Source: an uncultured Planococcus sp. (GTDB taxonomy: Bacteria > Bacillota > Bacilli > Bacillales_A > Planococcaceae). Taken from it: a stretch of DNA of 64,000 bases. The stretch lies in the NCBI GenBank assembly GCA_947493585.1, contig CANLRI010000001.1, forward strand, positions 558,001 through 622,000, written 5' to 3'. The translations under genes and the position numbers were made by a program. Under the pieces are notes generated by a model that saw only the letters and a list, made by a program, of their open reading frames with translations, had not been told where the DNA came from and ran no database searches. Below, piece by piece: positions 49,992-58,810 of the stretch (positions within the stretch are counted from its first letter, which is position 1; every line of letters begins with the position of its first letter).

Positions 49992-50549
49992 TTAATCGGA
50001 ACCCTTCTTCGTGGAGTTCGAACGCCAGCCCTGCTTGTGCTTTTCGAGGAAGGCATCCGGATTCTCCTGGAAAGCTTTTAACTTTTTTAAATACGCCACT
50101 TCCAAACGAAGGAGCTCATTCTCCCGTTCCAATTGCGCTTCCCGAGAAAGGGGCTTTTCGTTCTTGATCGGTTTTGGTTTTTTTGACATGGAGGGCCGTC
50201 CTTTCGCTCGTGCTTCCAGGCCTTTTACCCCTTTCGCCAGAACACGACGGTTCCAATTCACAATGAGCGTGGGATTGTTCATCTCGAAATGGATCGCTGT
50301 GTCTTGGTAAGAAGCACCTGTTTGTTTCATAAAGTGTAATACATCCACTTTGAATTGAACAGAATACACTTGTTTTGTCTGTTTCCTCCGCAAAGCTTTA
50401 AGGCCAAACTCTTGATACGCCCGAACCCAGCGCATAATCGGAGAGGGATCTGGCAAGCCGTACTTGTGGGCTAAGCGTCTATACCCCAGCTTTCCTTCTG
50501 CGTATTCTTTCACTAGCTTCAACTTAAATTCTTCGCTATATTTCGCCAT
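49992..50549 (-). CDS. IS3-family transposase OrfA (HTH protein)
   Basis: A 185-residue DNA-binding protein with two HTH units: YSEEFKLKLVKEYAEGKLGYRRLAHKYGL and the region around residue 70, YSVQFKVDVLHFMKQTGASY. A leucine-zipper-like stretch LERENELLRLEVAYLKKLKAF follows near residue 150. The slippery sequence A-AAA-AAG (minus strand 50088-50082) falls inside this zipper, as in IS150-group elements. The start at 50549 has only a weak ribosome binding site. Confidence 0.88.
   Translation of the reverse strand: MAKYSEEFKLKLVKEYAEGKLGYRRLAHKYGLPDPSPIMRWVRAYQEFGLKALRRKQTKQVYSVQFKVDVLHFMKQTGASYQDTAIHFEMNNPTLIVNWNRRVLAKGVKGLEARAKGRPSMSKKPKPIKNEKPLSREAQLERENELLRLEVAYLKKLKAFQENPDAFLEKHKQGWRSNSTKKGSD
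50082..50088 (-). promoter_or_regulatory. candidate -1 ribosomal frameshift site
   Basis: AAAAAAG on the minus strand is in the A-AAA-AAG phase of orfA. The -1 frame remains open from here into the whole of orfB, so slippage would yield the OrfAB transposase. Confidence 0.75.
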
Positions 50550-50602
50550 ACAAAAACACCCCAAAAGTTAGATTTGAACTCTAACTTTTGGGGTGCACTA
50601 CC

Positions 50603-50622
50603 CATGATGCCGCTGCTTTTTT
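50603..50622. terminator. right half of the split terminator with the right CAT repeat
   Basis: CAT (50603-50605) is the second copy of the target duplication. TGCCGCTGC (50608-50616) and T6 (50617-50622) are the 3' arm and T-tract of the hairpin whose other arm is at 49124-49132. Confidence 0.7.
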
Positions 50623-50666
50623 GGTGTTACTGAAAAGATTTCCCGGGAAATGGATGGAATCATCCG

Positions 50667-51884
50667 TTATTTGGCGGTTTTAGCGACTTCCACAATTACT
50701 TGAGTCGCTTTTTCCATGTTTTCAGCGGAGATGAACTCGAATTTGCCGTGATAGTTTTCGCCACCTGTAAAGATATTCGGCGTTGGCAAGCCCATATAGG
50801 ATAATTGAGATCCGTCTGTACCGCCGCGGATGGGGAGTATATCTGGGGAAAGCCCCAATGTCTTCATCGCTTGTTCAGCTTGGTCAACGATTTCCATTAC
50901 CGGTTCGATTTTCTCGCGCATATTATAATATTGGTCCTCAAGTTCGAGTTCAATCGCTTCTGTCCCGAATTCTTCTTGCAAGCTTGCCGCCACTTGTTCC
51001 ATATGGCGCTTTTTCGCTTCGAATTTGTCCTTGTCGAAATCACGCACGATGTACTGAAGCACTGCTTGTTCGACGGAACCGTTGAAATTGTTCAAATGAA
51101 TAAAGCCTTCATAGCCTTCTGTTTTCTCGGGCACTTCATTTGATGGCATTTCTGCCTGGAAGCGCGTCGCCACCGTGATGGCGTTGACCATCTTGTCTTT
51201 AGCAGAACCAGGGTGCACGCTTGTTCCGTGGACAGTCAATTTGGCGCTCGCGGCATTGAAACTCTCGTATTGAAGTTCGCCAAGTGGCCCGCCGTCCATT
51301 GTATACGCATAATCGGCACCGAAACGGGCGACATCAAATTTATGCGGTCCGCGGCCGATTTCCTCATCAGGTGTGAAGCCGACGCGGATTTTGCCGTGTT
51401 CAATTTCAGGATGTGTGATTAAATATTCTATCGCTGTCATGATTTCAGCAATTCCCGCCTTATTATCTGCCCCGAGCAAAGTCGTGCCGTCTGTTGTAAT
51501 CAAAGTATGGCCGACGTAGTTTTTCAAAGCAGGGAAATCAGCTGTTTTCATCGTCACTTTATCGTTCAATGAAATGTCTTGCCCGTCGTAATTTTCGATG
51601 CGCTGCGGGTTGACGCCTTTTCCGGTAAAGTCGGTTGCCGTGTCGACATGTGCCAGGAAACCGATGACAGGGCGTTGTTCTTCCGTGTTTGCCGGCAATG
51701 TGCCGAATAAATAGCCGTGCTCGTCCACTTCAACTTCCTCTAGACCGATGCTCTTCATTTCTTTTTCTAATTCGGTAAGTAAATCCCATTGTCCAGGGGT
51801 AGAAGGGGTTGTGTCATTTTCAAAATCGGATTGCGTATCGATTTTGGCGTAGCGAATCAGGCGTTCGATCAAGTTTTCGATCAT
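50667..51884 (-). CDS. pepT: peptidase T (tripeptide aminopeptidase)
   Basis: A 405-residue M20B zinc aminopeptidase. Metal ligands lie in [15 protein letters not shown] near residue 72, and the [20 protein letters not shown] segment near residue 135. The catalytic Glu region is [17 protein letters not shown], and a C-terminal His is in [14 protein letters not shown]. It removes the N-terminal residue from tripeptides in the cytosol. The ATG at 51884 follows AGGAGGC. Its 3' terminator was the one interrupted by the adjacent insertion sequence. Confidence 0.96.
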   Translation of the reverse strand: MIENLIERLIRYAKIDTQSDFENDTTPSTPGQWDLLTELEKEMKSIGLEEVEVDEHGYLFGTLPANTEEQRPVIGFLAHVDTATDFTGKGVNPQRIENYDGQDISLNDKVTMKTADFPALKNYVGHTLITTDGTTLLGADNKAGIAEIMTAIEYLITHPEIEHGKIRVGFTPDEEIGRGPHKFDVARFGADYAYTMDGGPLGELQYESFNAASAKLTVHGTSVHPGSAKDKMVNAITVATRFQAEMPSNEVPEKTEGYEGFIHLNNFNGSVEQAVLQYIVRDFDKDKFEAKKRHMEQVAASLQEEFGTEAIELELEDQYYNMREKIEPVMEIVDQAEQAMKTLGLSPDILPIRGGTDGSQLSYMGLPTPNIFTGGENYHGKFEFISAENMEKATQVIVEVAKTAK

Positions 51885-51942
51885 GGTAGAGCCTCCTATG
51901 TATGTAATGACTCTATTTTAACACGAAATTCGAAATACATAG

Positions 51943-51970
51943 AAAAACCAGCGCAAGGGCGCTGGTTTTT
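51943..51970 (-). terminator. intrinsic terminator of the M20 amidohydrolase gene
   Basis: AAAACCAGCGC/GCGCTGGTTTT with a very small loop gives T-runs on both strands and overlaps the stop of the amidohydrolase. It lies between two minus-strand genes. Confidence 0.85.
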
Positions 51971-53174
51971 AGTCTTGTTGTTTGGCGGCAAGAGACCGGA
52001 TATGGGCTTGTTTGACTTGCGCCAATAAAGCGTGTTCAGTCAGCAGGCGGTAACCTGTTTGCGCCAATGCTTTTGCGCCTTTGATGAGGGCTTCGTCACC
52101 TGCTTTTGAACGGGCGGCTTCCCGGAATTCTTCGGTATGCGCGATCAAGCTTTCAGGCCCGATTTTGATATAGCCGTGGGCAGTTGGCACTTCATAACTG
52201 ATATTGCCGGCATCGGTCGATCCTAGCCCCGAAATGCGCGAGTCGGCTACTTTGTCGCCCAACGTTTCAAGTTCGGCTTTAAGGATTTCATCGAGCTCAG
52301 GCGTGACGACTAAGTCTTTCACTTCGTTCTGGAAACGTTCGATTTCGACACGAGCGCCTGTTGCAAGGGCAGCACCTTCAGCGATGGCACGTACTTTTTT
52401 CGCCGTCTCTGCAGTTTTTTTCCAAGAATCGCCGCGGATGTAGAAGCGTGCAGACGCGTATTCGGGAATGATATTCGGTGCGTCGCCTCCGTGTGTGATG
52501 ATGCCGTGGACCCGCGCGTCATCCGGCAATTGTTGGCGGAGGGCATTGATGCCATTGAACAATTGAAGTACGGCATCAAGTGCATTAATGCCTTTTTCGG
52601 GCGACCCTGCCGCATGGGCCGGCTTGCCGTAAAAATGAAAACTCAAGGGATCGACGGCAAGTGATGGGCCAGTCACAGCTGAATTGCCTGAAGGGTGGAG
52701 CATCAATGCAGCATCGATTTTTTCGATCAAACCGTGTTTGACGAAACTGCCTTTCGCGCTTCCATTTGGCCCGCCTTCTTCAGCGGGGGTGCCGAGGACG
52801 ACGATACGCCCCCCGGTCAATTCTAAGGTTTTGCTGAGTGCAATCGCAGCGGCGACACTGGTCGTGCCGATAATATTGTGGCCGCATGCATGGCCGATGC
52901 CCGGCAATGCGTCGTATTCAGCAAGAAAAGCGATGGTCGGCCCCGGTTTTTGGCTGTCGCGGATAGCGTAAAAAGCGGTGTGATGTCCAGCGACCCCGTC
53001 TTCAACCTGGAATCCGGCTTCTTCGAGCAATCCGGTCAAGAGCCCGCTTGCAAACACTTCTTCATTGCCAATTTCCGGATTTTCATGGATAGCATGGCTG
53101 ATACGTAAATATTGTGCACGGTTTTTGTCGATCGATTCGGTGATCGTCTCGCGCGCTTCGCTAATGATGGTCAT
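51969..53174 (-). CDS. M20 family amidohydrolase / metallopeptidase
   Basis: A 401-residue dinuclear-zinc hydrolase of the amidohydrolase branch of M20. It shows RISHAIHENPEIGNEE near residue 25, FLAEYDALPGIGHACGHNIIG near residue 83, GTPAEEGGPNGSAKGSFV near residue 130, and the dimerisation-domain segment GKPAHAAGSPEKGINALDAV near residue 190. Relatives hydrolyse N-acyl or aminobenzoyl amino acids. The ATG at 53174 follows GAGGGGGA. It sits just downstream of metNIQ, so an N-acyl-methionine or similar substrate is possible but unproven. Confidence 0.88.
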   Translation of the reverse strand: MTIISEARETITESIDKNRAQYLRISHAIHENPEIGNEEVFASGLLTGLLEEAGFQVEDGVAGHHTAFYAIRDSQKPGPTIAFLAEYDALPGIGHACGHNIIGTTSVAAAIALSKTLELTGGRIVVLGTPAEEGGPNGSAKGSFVKHGLIEKIDAALMLHPSGNSAVTGPSLAVDPLSFHFYGKPAHAAGSPEKGINALDAVLQLFNGINALRQQLPDDARVHGIITHGGDAPNIIPEYASARFYIRGDSWKKTAETAKKVRAIAEGAALATGARVEIERFQNEVKDLVVTPELDEILKAELETLGDKVADSRISGLGSTDAGNISYEVPTAHGYIKIGPESLIAHTEEFREAARSKAGDEALIKGAKALAQTGYRLLTEHALLAQVKQAHIRSLAAKQQD

Positions 53175-53236
53175 GTAATCGTCCCCCTCGGATGAAATTT
53201 CATTTTACGGCATGCAACTGCAGTTCAGTGGTTTTC

Positions 53237-54070
53237 TTATTGGTAATCGACTAATTCTTCAACCGAAACAAAAGTCGGGATTTGGGCGCCTTCGGTATGC
53301 TCGATGACAAATTCAGCAGTATCTTCTTCTTGGTACAATTCGACGATGCGCTGGTACGCTTTGTTATCTTCCTGGCCAGCTTGTGCGGCGATCAAGTTGA
53401 TATATGGTTTTGCCGTATCGCTTTCACGGGCAATCGGATCGTCTGTCGGGTTCAATCCAGCGTCGACTGCGATGCCGTTATTGACAATGGAAGCAGCGAC
53501 ATCAGCCATTGCGCGTGGAGTGTGAGCTGAAGTCATCGGAACAACTTCGATGTTTTTCGGGTTGTCGATGATGTCTTCTTCTGTTCCGGTCAAACCGGCG
53601 TCATCGGATAAAGTGATGAGCCCGGATTCATGGAGCAAGAGAAGTGCGCGGCCCATATTGGTCGCTTCGTTCGGCATCGCGATCTGGGCGCCTTCTGGAA
53701 GTTCTTCAATCGATTCGTATTTATCGGAATACAAGCCCATCGGCGCAATGACGGTAGAGCCGATCGGGACAATGTCGACATTGTGCTCTTCGACAAATTC
53801 ATCGAAATACGAGATGGTCTGGAAAGCGTTCAAATCGAGTTCACCTTCAGCGAGTGCCAAATTCGGTGCCACATAATCCGAGAAGGTAATAATTTCGAGC
53901 TCGATCCCTTCTTCTGCGGCTTTATCGCCGACATAATCCCAGATTGTTGTATCCGATCCGCTAATGCCAAGTGTTACTTTTGTCGTGTCTCCGGCTGAGC
54001 TGTCATCTCCACATGCGGTGAGAAGTGTTGCTAGTCCTGCTGTAGCTAAAAGTGCTGTCAGTTTTTTCAT
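53237..54070 (-). CDS. metQ: methionine ABC transporter substrate-binding lipoprotein
   Basis: A 277-residue NlpA/MetQ-family lipoprotein. The signal peptide ends in LLTAC with the lipidated Cys at residue 20. The mature part contains ITFSDYVAPNLALAEGELDLNAFQ, IAMPNEATNMGRALLLL and IAVDAGLNPTDDPIARE in the family order. The start at 54070 follows TGGAGGA. It is the last gene of metN-metI-metQ, which a SAM-I riboswitch controls. It captures methionine outside the membrane. Confidence 0.93.
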   Translation of the reverse strand: MKKLTALLATAGLATLLTACGDDSSAGDTTKVTLGISGSDTTIWDYVGDKAAEEGIELEIITFSDYVAPNLALAEGELDLNAFQTISYFDEFVEEHNVDIVPIGSTVIAPMGLYSDKYESIEELPEGAQIAMPNEATNMGRALLLLHESGLITLSDDAGLTGTEEDIIDNPKNIEVVPMTSAHTPRAMADVAASIVNNGIAVDAGLNPTDDPIARESDTAKPYINLIAAQAGQEDNKAYQRIVELYQEEDTAEFVIEHTEGAQIPTFVSVEELVDYQ

Positions 54071-54157
54071 GATTAAATCCTCCAATGGGTTTTTAAAGTA
54101 AGTGAATTAATTGATGAATGTGTTCAGTGAAAAATATAGCGATGTGCATGAATGAAT

Positions 54158-54808
54158 TTAACTGCGGCGAACTCTTCTGGACATGAGGTTGCCGAGTGAT
54201 TGGACGCCTTGGACAAGGACAACGAGAATGGCGACAGTCAAGAGCATGACCACTGTGTCGAAGCGTTGATAGCCATAAGTGATGGCCAAGTCGCCGAGTC
54301 CGCCGCCTCCAATCGCACCAGCCATGGCAGATGCGCCGATTAAGCCGACAATGGCGATGGTCAATGCCAAGACAAGGGAGCTGAGCGCTTCCGGAATAAG
54401 GAAGCGGAAAATGATCTGGCCAGGAGAAGCGCCCATCGCTTGAGCAGCTTCGATGACGCCTTTATCGACTTCAAGCAAAGAGTTTTCAATGAGGCGGGCG
54501 ATATAGGGCCCTGCGTAAAATACCAAAGGAACGATGGCTGCAGCGGTGCCGATCGACGTGCCGACAATGACGCGCGTCAATGGGATGATGGCGACCATCA
54601 AAATGATGAACGGAACCGAACGGAAGATATTGATGACGATGTTCAACACGTTGAAGACCGCTACATTCTCAAGCAAATGTCCTTTTCTCGTGACGACCAG
54701 CAAGATGCCAAGCGGCAAACCGATGAACAGCGAGAACACGAATGAAGCACCTGTCATGTATAGCGTCTCCCATAAAGCTTCTAAAATTTGCGATTGATCA
54801 ACCTGCAT
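54158..54808 (-). CDS. metI: methionine ABC transporter permease
   Basis: A 216-residue permease with five membrane segments. The coupling motif EAAQAMGASPGQIIFRFLIPEAL is near residue 120, and the conserved N-terminal SLFIGLPLGILLVVTRKG near residue 25. The ATG at 54808 follows GAGGAGGTG and overlaps the end of metN. It forms the channel of the methionine importer (called MetP in B. subtilis). Confidence 0.95.
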   Translation of the reverse strand: MQVDQSQILEALWETLYMTGASFVFSLFIGLPLGILLVVTRKGHLLENVAVFNVLNIVINIFRSVPFIILMVAIIPLTRVIVGTSIGTAAAIVPLVFYAGPYIARLIENSLLEVDKGVIEAAQAMGASPGQIIFRFLIPEALSSLVLALTIAIVGLIGASAMAGAIGGGGLGDLAITYGYQRFDTVVMLLTVAILVVLVQGVQSLGNLMSRRVRRS

Positions 54809-55829
54809 GTTGCTGCACCTCCTCTACTTGAATATTGTCGTTCCGGATCGAGGCGAGTGCGCGGTCGATTTCTGGAAGGGCTCCGTCGAATTCCACAATC
54901 AAGTTGCCGTATGGAATGCCTTGGAGTTCGGTAATATTGCCAAACAGCACATTCAAATCGAGCTGGAATTCACGTGACACTCTTGACATGAATGGCTGCC
55001 CGACTGAATTTCCGGTAAACTGCACACGGTAGATTGGGCGCGTGCCGTCGTTGAGGCGAATCTGTTCAAGCAGCGAGTCAGGCAATTCGTCGTTCATGAC
55101 AGAACGGACGAAACGCTTCGTCGTCGCGTGCTGGGGATTGGTGAAGACTTCAAATACGCTGCCTTGTTCAATGACGCGTCCTTCTTCAAGCACGGCCACT
55201 TTGTCGCAGATTTCCCTGATAACGCCCATTTCGTGTGTGATGAGCAAAATGGTGATGTTGTATTCCTGGTTGATGCGGCGCAGTAGATCCAAAATCGATT
55301 GGGTCGTCTGAGGGTCGAGTGCCGACGTCGCTTCATCGCATAACAGTATTGATGGGTTTGTGGCGAGTGCCCGCGCAATGCCGATGCGCTGTTTTTGTCC
55401 GCCGGATAGTTGGTCAGGGTATTTTTTTGCTTGGTCAGCAAGCCCGACAAACTCCAATAGTTCTGCAACTTTCCGGTCAATTTCCGCTTTCGGGGTTTTG
55501 GCCAAGAGCAGCGGCATCGCGATATTATGGTGCACGGTCTTCGAGTTCAGCAAATTGAAATGCTGGAAGATCATCCCGATGTCTTTTCGCGTATCGCGGA
55601 TTTTGCGAGCGCTTAAAGTGGAAATATCTTCTCCGTGGATGAGCACGCGGCCTGTCGACGGGCGCTCGAGCAAATTCACCGTGCGGATCAGCGAGCTTTT
55701 TCCAGCTCCGCTAAATCCGATCACACCGTAAATTTCGCCGGTTTCGACGGTCAGATCGATGCCATTGAGCGCATGGACTTCCTGCTTTCCGGATACATAA
55801 GTTTTCTTGACTGCTTCAAATTGAATCAT
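54798..55829 (-). CDS. metN: methionine ABC transporter ATP-binding protein
   Basis: A 343-residue ABC ATPase. It has GFSGAGKSSLIR near residue 40, the signature LSGGQKQRIGIARAL near residue 140, and LLCDEATSALDPQT near residue 162. The C-terminal NIL (ACT-like) domain, which senses internal methionine in MetN proteins, occupies residues 265-340. The ATG at 55829 follows GGAGGGA. It is the first gene behind the leftward SAM-I riboswitch. Confidence 0.96.
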   Translation of the reverse strand: MIQFEAVKKTYVSGKQEVHALNGIDLTVETGEIYGVIGFSGAGKSSLIRTVNLLERPSTGRVLIHGEDISTLSARKIRDTRKDIGMIFQHFNLLNSKTVHHNIAMPLLLAKTPKAEIDRKVAELLEFVGLADQAKKYPDQLSGGQKQRIGIARALATNPSILLCDEATSALDPQTTQSILDLLRRINQEYNITILLITHEMGVIREICDKVAVLEEGRVIEQGSVFEVFTNPQHATTKRFVRSVMNDELPDSLLEQIRLNDGTRPIYRVQFTGNSVGQPFMSRVSREFQLDLNVLFGNITELQGIPYGNLIVEFDGALPEIDRALASIRNDNIQVEEVQQHAG

Positions 55830-55897
55830 GATGTCCCTCCTGTGGCTGCAAATAACGATTCGAATGAGTGCGAACGAACACTTTCTTGAAATAACAA

Positions 55898-55940
55898 CAA
55901 AAAGCCCTCTTTTTTCTTATGCGCAAGAAAAAAGAGGGCT
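55898..55940 (-). terminator. riboswitch terminator upstream of metN
   Basis: A 16-base perfect stem (AGCCCTCTTTTTTCTT / AAGAAAAAAGAGGGCT) has its minus-strand U-tract at 55903-55898. It lies between the SAM-I aptamer and metN, as expected for transcriptional attenuation. Confidence 0.92.
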
Positions 55941-55961
55941 CCAAAATATGAAACCATCTCA

Positions 55962-56074
55962 TTCTCATCTTCCAAATGCTAGAGCATTTGCAGGAATTAG
56001 CACAGTTTTCACGGATTTGCGAATCTGCTGCCGAAATGTCATAGGGCCTGTCCCTCGATTTCTCTGGATAAGAA
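55962..56074 (-). promoter_or_regulatory. SAM-I riboswitch (S-box) controlling metNIQ
   Basis: Minus-strand P1 TTCTTATC (56074-56067) pairs with GATGAGAA (55969-55962). Conserved elements in order are CCAGAGAAATCGAGGGAC, GGCCCTATGA, TTCGGCAGC, GTGCTAATTCCTGCA. These are the P2 kink-turn, the SAM pocket and the J3/4-P4 core of the S-box. High SAM would favour the terminator downstream. Confidence 0.92.
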
Positions 56075-56105
56075 AGTGATGTAAGCTATTCAATTCGTGA
56101 TTCCT

Positions 56106-56134
56106 ACTCTATTTCGAAATAGGGAAAAAGTCAA
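56106..56134 (-). promoter_or_regulatory. candidate promoter of the metNIQ transcript
   Basis: On the minus strand TTGACT (56134-56129) and TAGAGT (56111-56106) are 17 bases apart, just upstream of the S-box. Confidence 0.55.
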
Positions 56135-56204
56135 CAGCTTTGGTGAAAAAACTTTTAGGTTCAATTGGCACTTAATAGTAGTTAAAATTTTTTGACAAAT
56201 ACTC

Positions 56205-56234
56205 TTGACATTAAACGGCGCTGTCCCCTATACT
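56205..56234 (+). promoter_or_regulatory. promoter of the metYX transcript
   Basis: TTGACA (56205-56210) and TATACT (56229-56234) are 18 bases apart. A second TTGACA lies at 56192-56197. The S-box begins about 29 bases further on. Confidence 0.75.
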
Positions 56235-56262
56235 TTTCCTCAAGCAAAAAAATAACTGAATA

Positions 56263-56377
56263 CTCTTATCACGAGAGGCGGAGGGAATAGGCCCTACGAT
56301 GCCCGGCAACCAACAGGCTCATGTCTGGAAAGGTGCTAAATCCTACAGCGCGCATTTGCGTCGCTGAAAGATAAGAG
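56263..56377 (+). promoter_or_regulatory. SAM-I riboswitch (S-box) controlling metY-metX
   Basis: P1 is CTCTTATC (56263-56270) with GATAAGAG (56370-56377). The core elements are ACGAGAGGCGGAGGGA, AGGCCCTACGATGCCCGG, GCAACC, and AAGGTGCTAAATCCTACAGC. This is a canonical S-box. The 3' strand AAGAGG can pair with CCTCTT of the terminator, giving the antiterminator. Confidence 0.95.
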
Positions 56378-56397
56378 GAGGCAAATCCGTATATGAC

Positions 56398-56427
56398 GGC
56401 CCTCTTCTTTCTGAAGAGGGCCTTTTT
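56398..56427 (+). terminator. riboswitch terminator upstream of metY
   Basis: GGCCCTCTTC/GAAGAGGGCC (loop 5) is followed by T5. It lies between the aptamer and metY. Confidence 0.94.
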
Positions 56428-56477
56428 GTGTCCTCCTCAAACCGAACAAAACCATTAGAAAACAGGAGGAATTGACA

Positions 56478-57767
56478 ATGACAAACTTCAAACCAGAAAC
56501 TCTTCTATTACACGGCGGCCAAGAACCAGATCCAGTGACAGGCGCTCGCGGCGTACCGGTCCATAAAACGACTTCTTATGTATTCAAAGATACTGAGCAC
56601 GCTCAAAATCTATTTGGCTTGAAAGAAGCGGGCAATATCTATTCGCGCATCATGAATCCGACAGTCGATGTATTCGAACAGCGCGTCGCACTTCTTGAAG
56701 GTGGTACTGCTGCAGTAGCCTTGTCATCAGGAATGGCAGCCATCGCCTTCTCAGTGTTGAATATAGCTGAAGCGGGAGATGAAATTGTCGCTGATAGCAA
56801 TTTGTACGGCGGAACATACAATTTATTCGCCAATACATTACCGCGCTACGGCATTAACGTAAAATTCGTTGATGCGACCGATCCTGAAAATTTCCGTGCA
56901 GCGATCACAGATAAAACGAAAGCCTTGTTCGGTGAGATCATCGGAAATCCGAGCTTGAACGTGTTCGATGTGGAGCGTGTGGCAGAAATCGCACATGAAA
57001 ATGGCGTACCGCTGTTGATCGATAATACATTCGCATCACCTTTTGTCAGCAACCCAATCGAATTCGGTGCAGACGTAGTCATCCATTCCGCAACGAAATG
57101 GATCGGCGGGCACGGGACGACGATCGGCGGCGTAGCGGTTGATGCCGGGCGTTTCAACTGGGACAATCCACGCTTCCCGAATTACACGGAGCCGGATGAA
57201 ACCTACCACGGCATTCGTTTCGGAATTGATGTGCCTGAAGCCGCATTCGCGACGAAATTACGCGTTCAACTATTGCGTGATTTCGGCCCATCGCTCAGTG
57301 CGGACAGCGCCCATGCATTGCTGCAAGGACTTGAAACTTTGCATCTCCGGATTCCACGCCACGCGACGAATGCGCAGAAGGTCGCGGAATATTTGAAAGA
57401 CCATCCGCAAGTAGAATGGGTCAATTACCTCGGCCTTGAGGGGCATCCATCCAAGGCACTGGCTGATAAATACTTGAAAGACAGCTATGGATCGATCGTC
57501 AACTTTGGCATTAAAGGCGGGCGGGAAGCCGGCCGCAAAGTAATCGACGGCGTTAATCTATGGTCTCACGTGGCGAATGTCGGCGATGCGAAATCTTTGA
57601 TCATTCATCCGGCGTCAACAACGCATCAGCAATTAACAGCGGAAGAACTGAAAAATTCAGGTGTTACGGAAGAATTGATCCGGTTGTCTGTAGGATTGGA
57701 AAACCACGAAGACTTAATCGCTGACTTGGAGCAAGCAATCCAAGCGGCGGTACTCGAGAACGCGTAA
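56478..57767 (+). CDS. metY: O-acetylhomoserine aminocarboxypropyltransferase (sulfhydrylase)
   Basis: A 429-residue PLP enzyme of the Cys/Met metabolism family that makes homocysteine (or methionine from methanethiol) from O-acetylhomoserine. Visible features are ETLLLHGGQEPDP, IYSRIMNPTVDVFEQRVALLEGG near residue 55, and the PLP lysine in VIHSATKWIGGHGTTIGG near residue 207. The C-terminus has LIIHPASTTHQQL. The ATG at 56478 follows AGGAGGA. Its neighbour metX makes the substrate. Confidence 0.95.
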   Translation: MTNFKPETLLLHGGQEPDPVTGARGVPVHKTTSYVFKDTEHAQNLFGLKEAGNIYSRIMNPTVDVFEQRVALLEGGTAAVALSSGMAAIAFSVLNIAEAGDEIVADSNLYGGTYNLFANTLPRYGINVKFVDATDPENFRAAITDKTKALFGEIIGNPSLNVFDVERVAEIAHENGVPLLIDNTFASPFVSNPIEFGADVVIHSATKWIGGHGTTIGGVAVDAGRFNWDNPRFPNYTEPDETYHGIRFGIDVPEAAFATKLRVQLLRDFGPSLSADSAHALLQGLETLHLRIPRHATNAQKVAEYLKDHPQVEWVNYLGLEGHPSKALADKYLKDSYGSIVNFGIKGGREAGRKVIDGVNLWSHVANVGDAKSLIIHPASTTHQQLTAEELKNSGVTEELIRLSVGLENHEDLIADLEQAIQAAVLENA

Positions 57768-57779
57768 GGAGGAATTGGG

Positions 57780-58799
57780 ATGACGACAGTATCCATCGGC
57801 CAGCTGACACTTGAATCAAATCAACTATTGCCTGAAGTGGAATTGGCGTATGAACGTGTCGGAGACAGTTCTGCACCGGCGATTCTGGTTTGCCACGCAT
57901 TGACGGGCGATCAATTTGCAGTGGGAACTGCAGATCAACCGGGCTGGTGGGCAGGGCTGATCGGACCGGGCAAAGCGGTGGATACCGGTCAATTCCAAGT
58001 CATCACGTTTAATGTGCTCGGTGGCTGCAGCGGCTCGACCGGTCCACTTTCAGTCAACCCGGAAACCGGTAAGCCTTACCGAGCGTCATTTCCTGAACTG
58101 ACCATCCGGGATATGGTGAAAGCGGAGCGGAAAGCACTGGAAGTATTGGGAATCGACCACCTCGCTGCGGTAATCGGCGGTTCTCTCGGCGGCATGAAAA
58201 CCTTGGAATGGGCAAAGCTCTATCCAGAGTTTTTGGATGCGGCGATTGCACTCGCCGTGACGCCTTACTATGGAGATTATGGCGTCGCCTTCAATCACAT
58301 CGGCATCCAGGCAATTGAAAACGATCCCGAGTTCCAGTCAGGCGATTATCATCCGGAAACCAGGCTGAAAGGATTTGAAATTGCGCGCATGGCCGGCATG
58401 GTGACGTACCGGAGCAGCCAATTATTCAATGGGCGTTTTGGCCGTGCACGCTGCGGTGAGGAATTCGAAGTTCAATCCTATTTGAATTATCAAGGGCGCA
58501 AATTGGCAGGGCGTTTTGACCCGAATAGCTATCTTGTTTTGTTGAAAGCGATGAATACACATGATGTAGAAGAGGTACAAGTAGCCACTGAACTGCTATC
58601 GATTTCCTATAGCCACGATTTATTGTATCCGGGAGAGCTGATGATTCCTTGGGTCGAAAATCAGCCCAATGCCAAATGGGAGAAAATCGAAACGGATTTT
58701 GGCCACGATGGATTTTTGGTGGAATTTGAAAAATGGGCCCATCACGTACAAGCCCAATTGCAGAAAACGGTGAATGCCAAAAGCCATGTATTAGCATAA
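57780..58799 (+). CDS. metX: homoserine O-acetyltransferase
   Basis: A 339-residue alpha/beta hydrolase-fold acyltransferase. The oxyanion region is VCHALTGDQFA, the nucleophile Ser is in VIGGSLGGMKTLEWA near residue 140, and NVLGGCSGSTGP near residue 82 is typical of MetX. The Asp and His of the triad lie near the C-terminus (FGHDGFLVEFE). The ATG at 57780 is 12 bases after the metY stop, behind AAGGAGG. Acetyl versus succinyl specificity is taken from the neighbouring metY, not proven. Confidence 0.94.
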   Translation: MTTVSIGQLTLESNQLLPEVELAYERVGDSSAPAILVCHALTGDQFAVGTADQPGWWAGLIGPGKAVDTGQFQVITFNVLGGCSGSTGPLSVNPETGKPYRASFPELTIRDMVKAERKALEVLGIDHLAAVIGGSLGGMKTLEWAKLYPEFLDAAIALAVTPYYGDYGVAFNHIGIQAIENDPEFQSGDYHPETRLKGFEIARMAGMVTYRSSQLFNGRFGRARCGEEFEVQSYLNYQGRKLAGRFDPNSYLVLLKAMNTHDVEEVQVATELLSISYSHDLLYPGELMIPWVENQPNAKWEKIETDFGHDGFLVEFEKWAHHVQAQLQKTVNAKSHVLA

Positions 58800-58810
58800 A
58801 CCTGTTCATC

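Larger units (their letters stand above)
49134..50602 (-). mobile_element. IS3-family (IS150-like) insertion sequence
   Basis: The 1469-base element has imperfect terminal inverted repeats. The left end starts GGTAGTGACCCC followed by an AAAGTTAGAGTT motif. The right end, read inward, starts GGTAGTGCACCCC followed by AAAAGTTAGAG. It carries overlapping orfA and orfB on the minus strand, with an A6G frameshift motif. Both frames look intact, so the element may be active. Exact ends could differ by a base or two. Confidence 0.88.

Noticed and set aside
53237..55829. Import system for D-methionine or another ligand unrelated to SAM
   Set aside because: The upstream S-box with a matching terminator and the neighbouring metYX make methionine the best-supported ligand.
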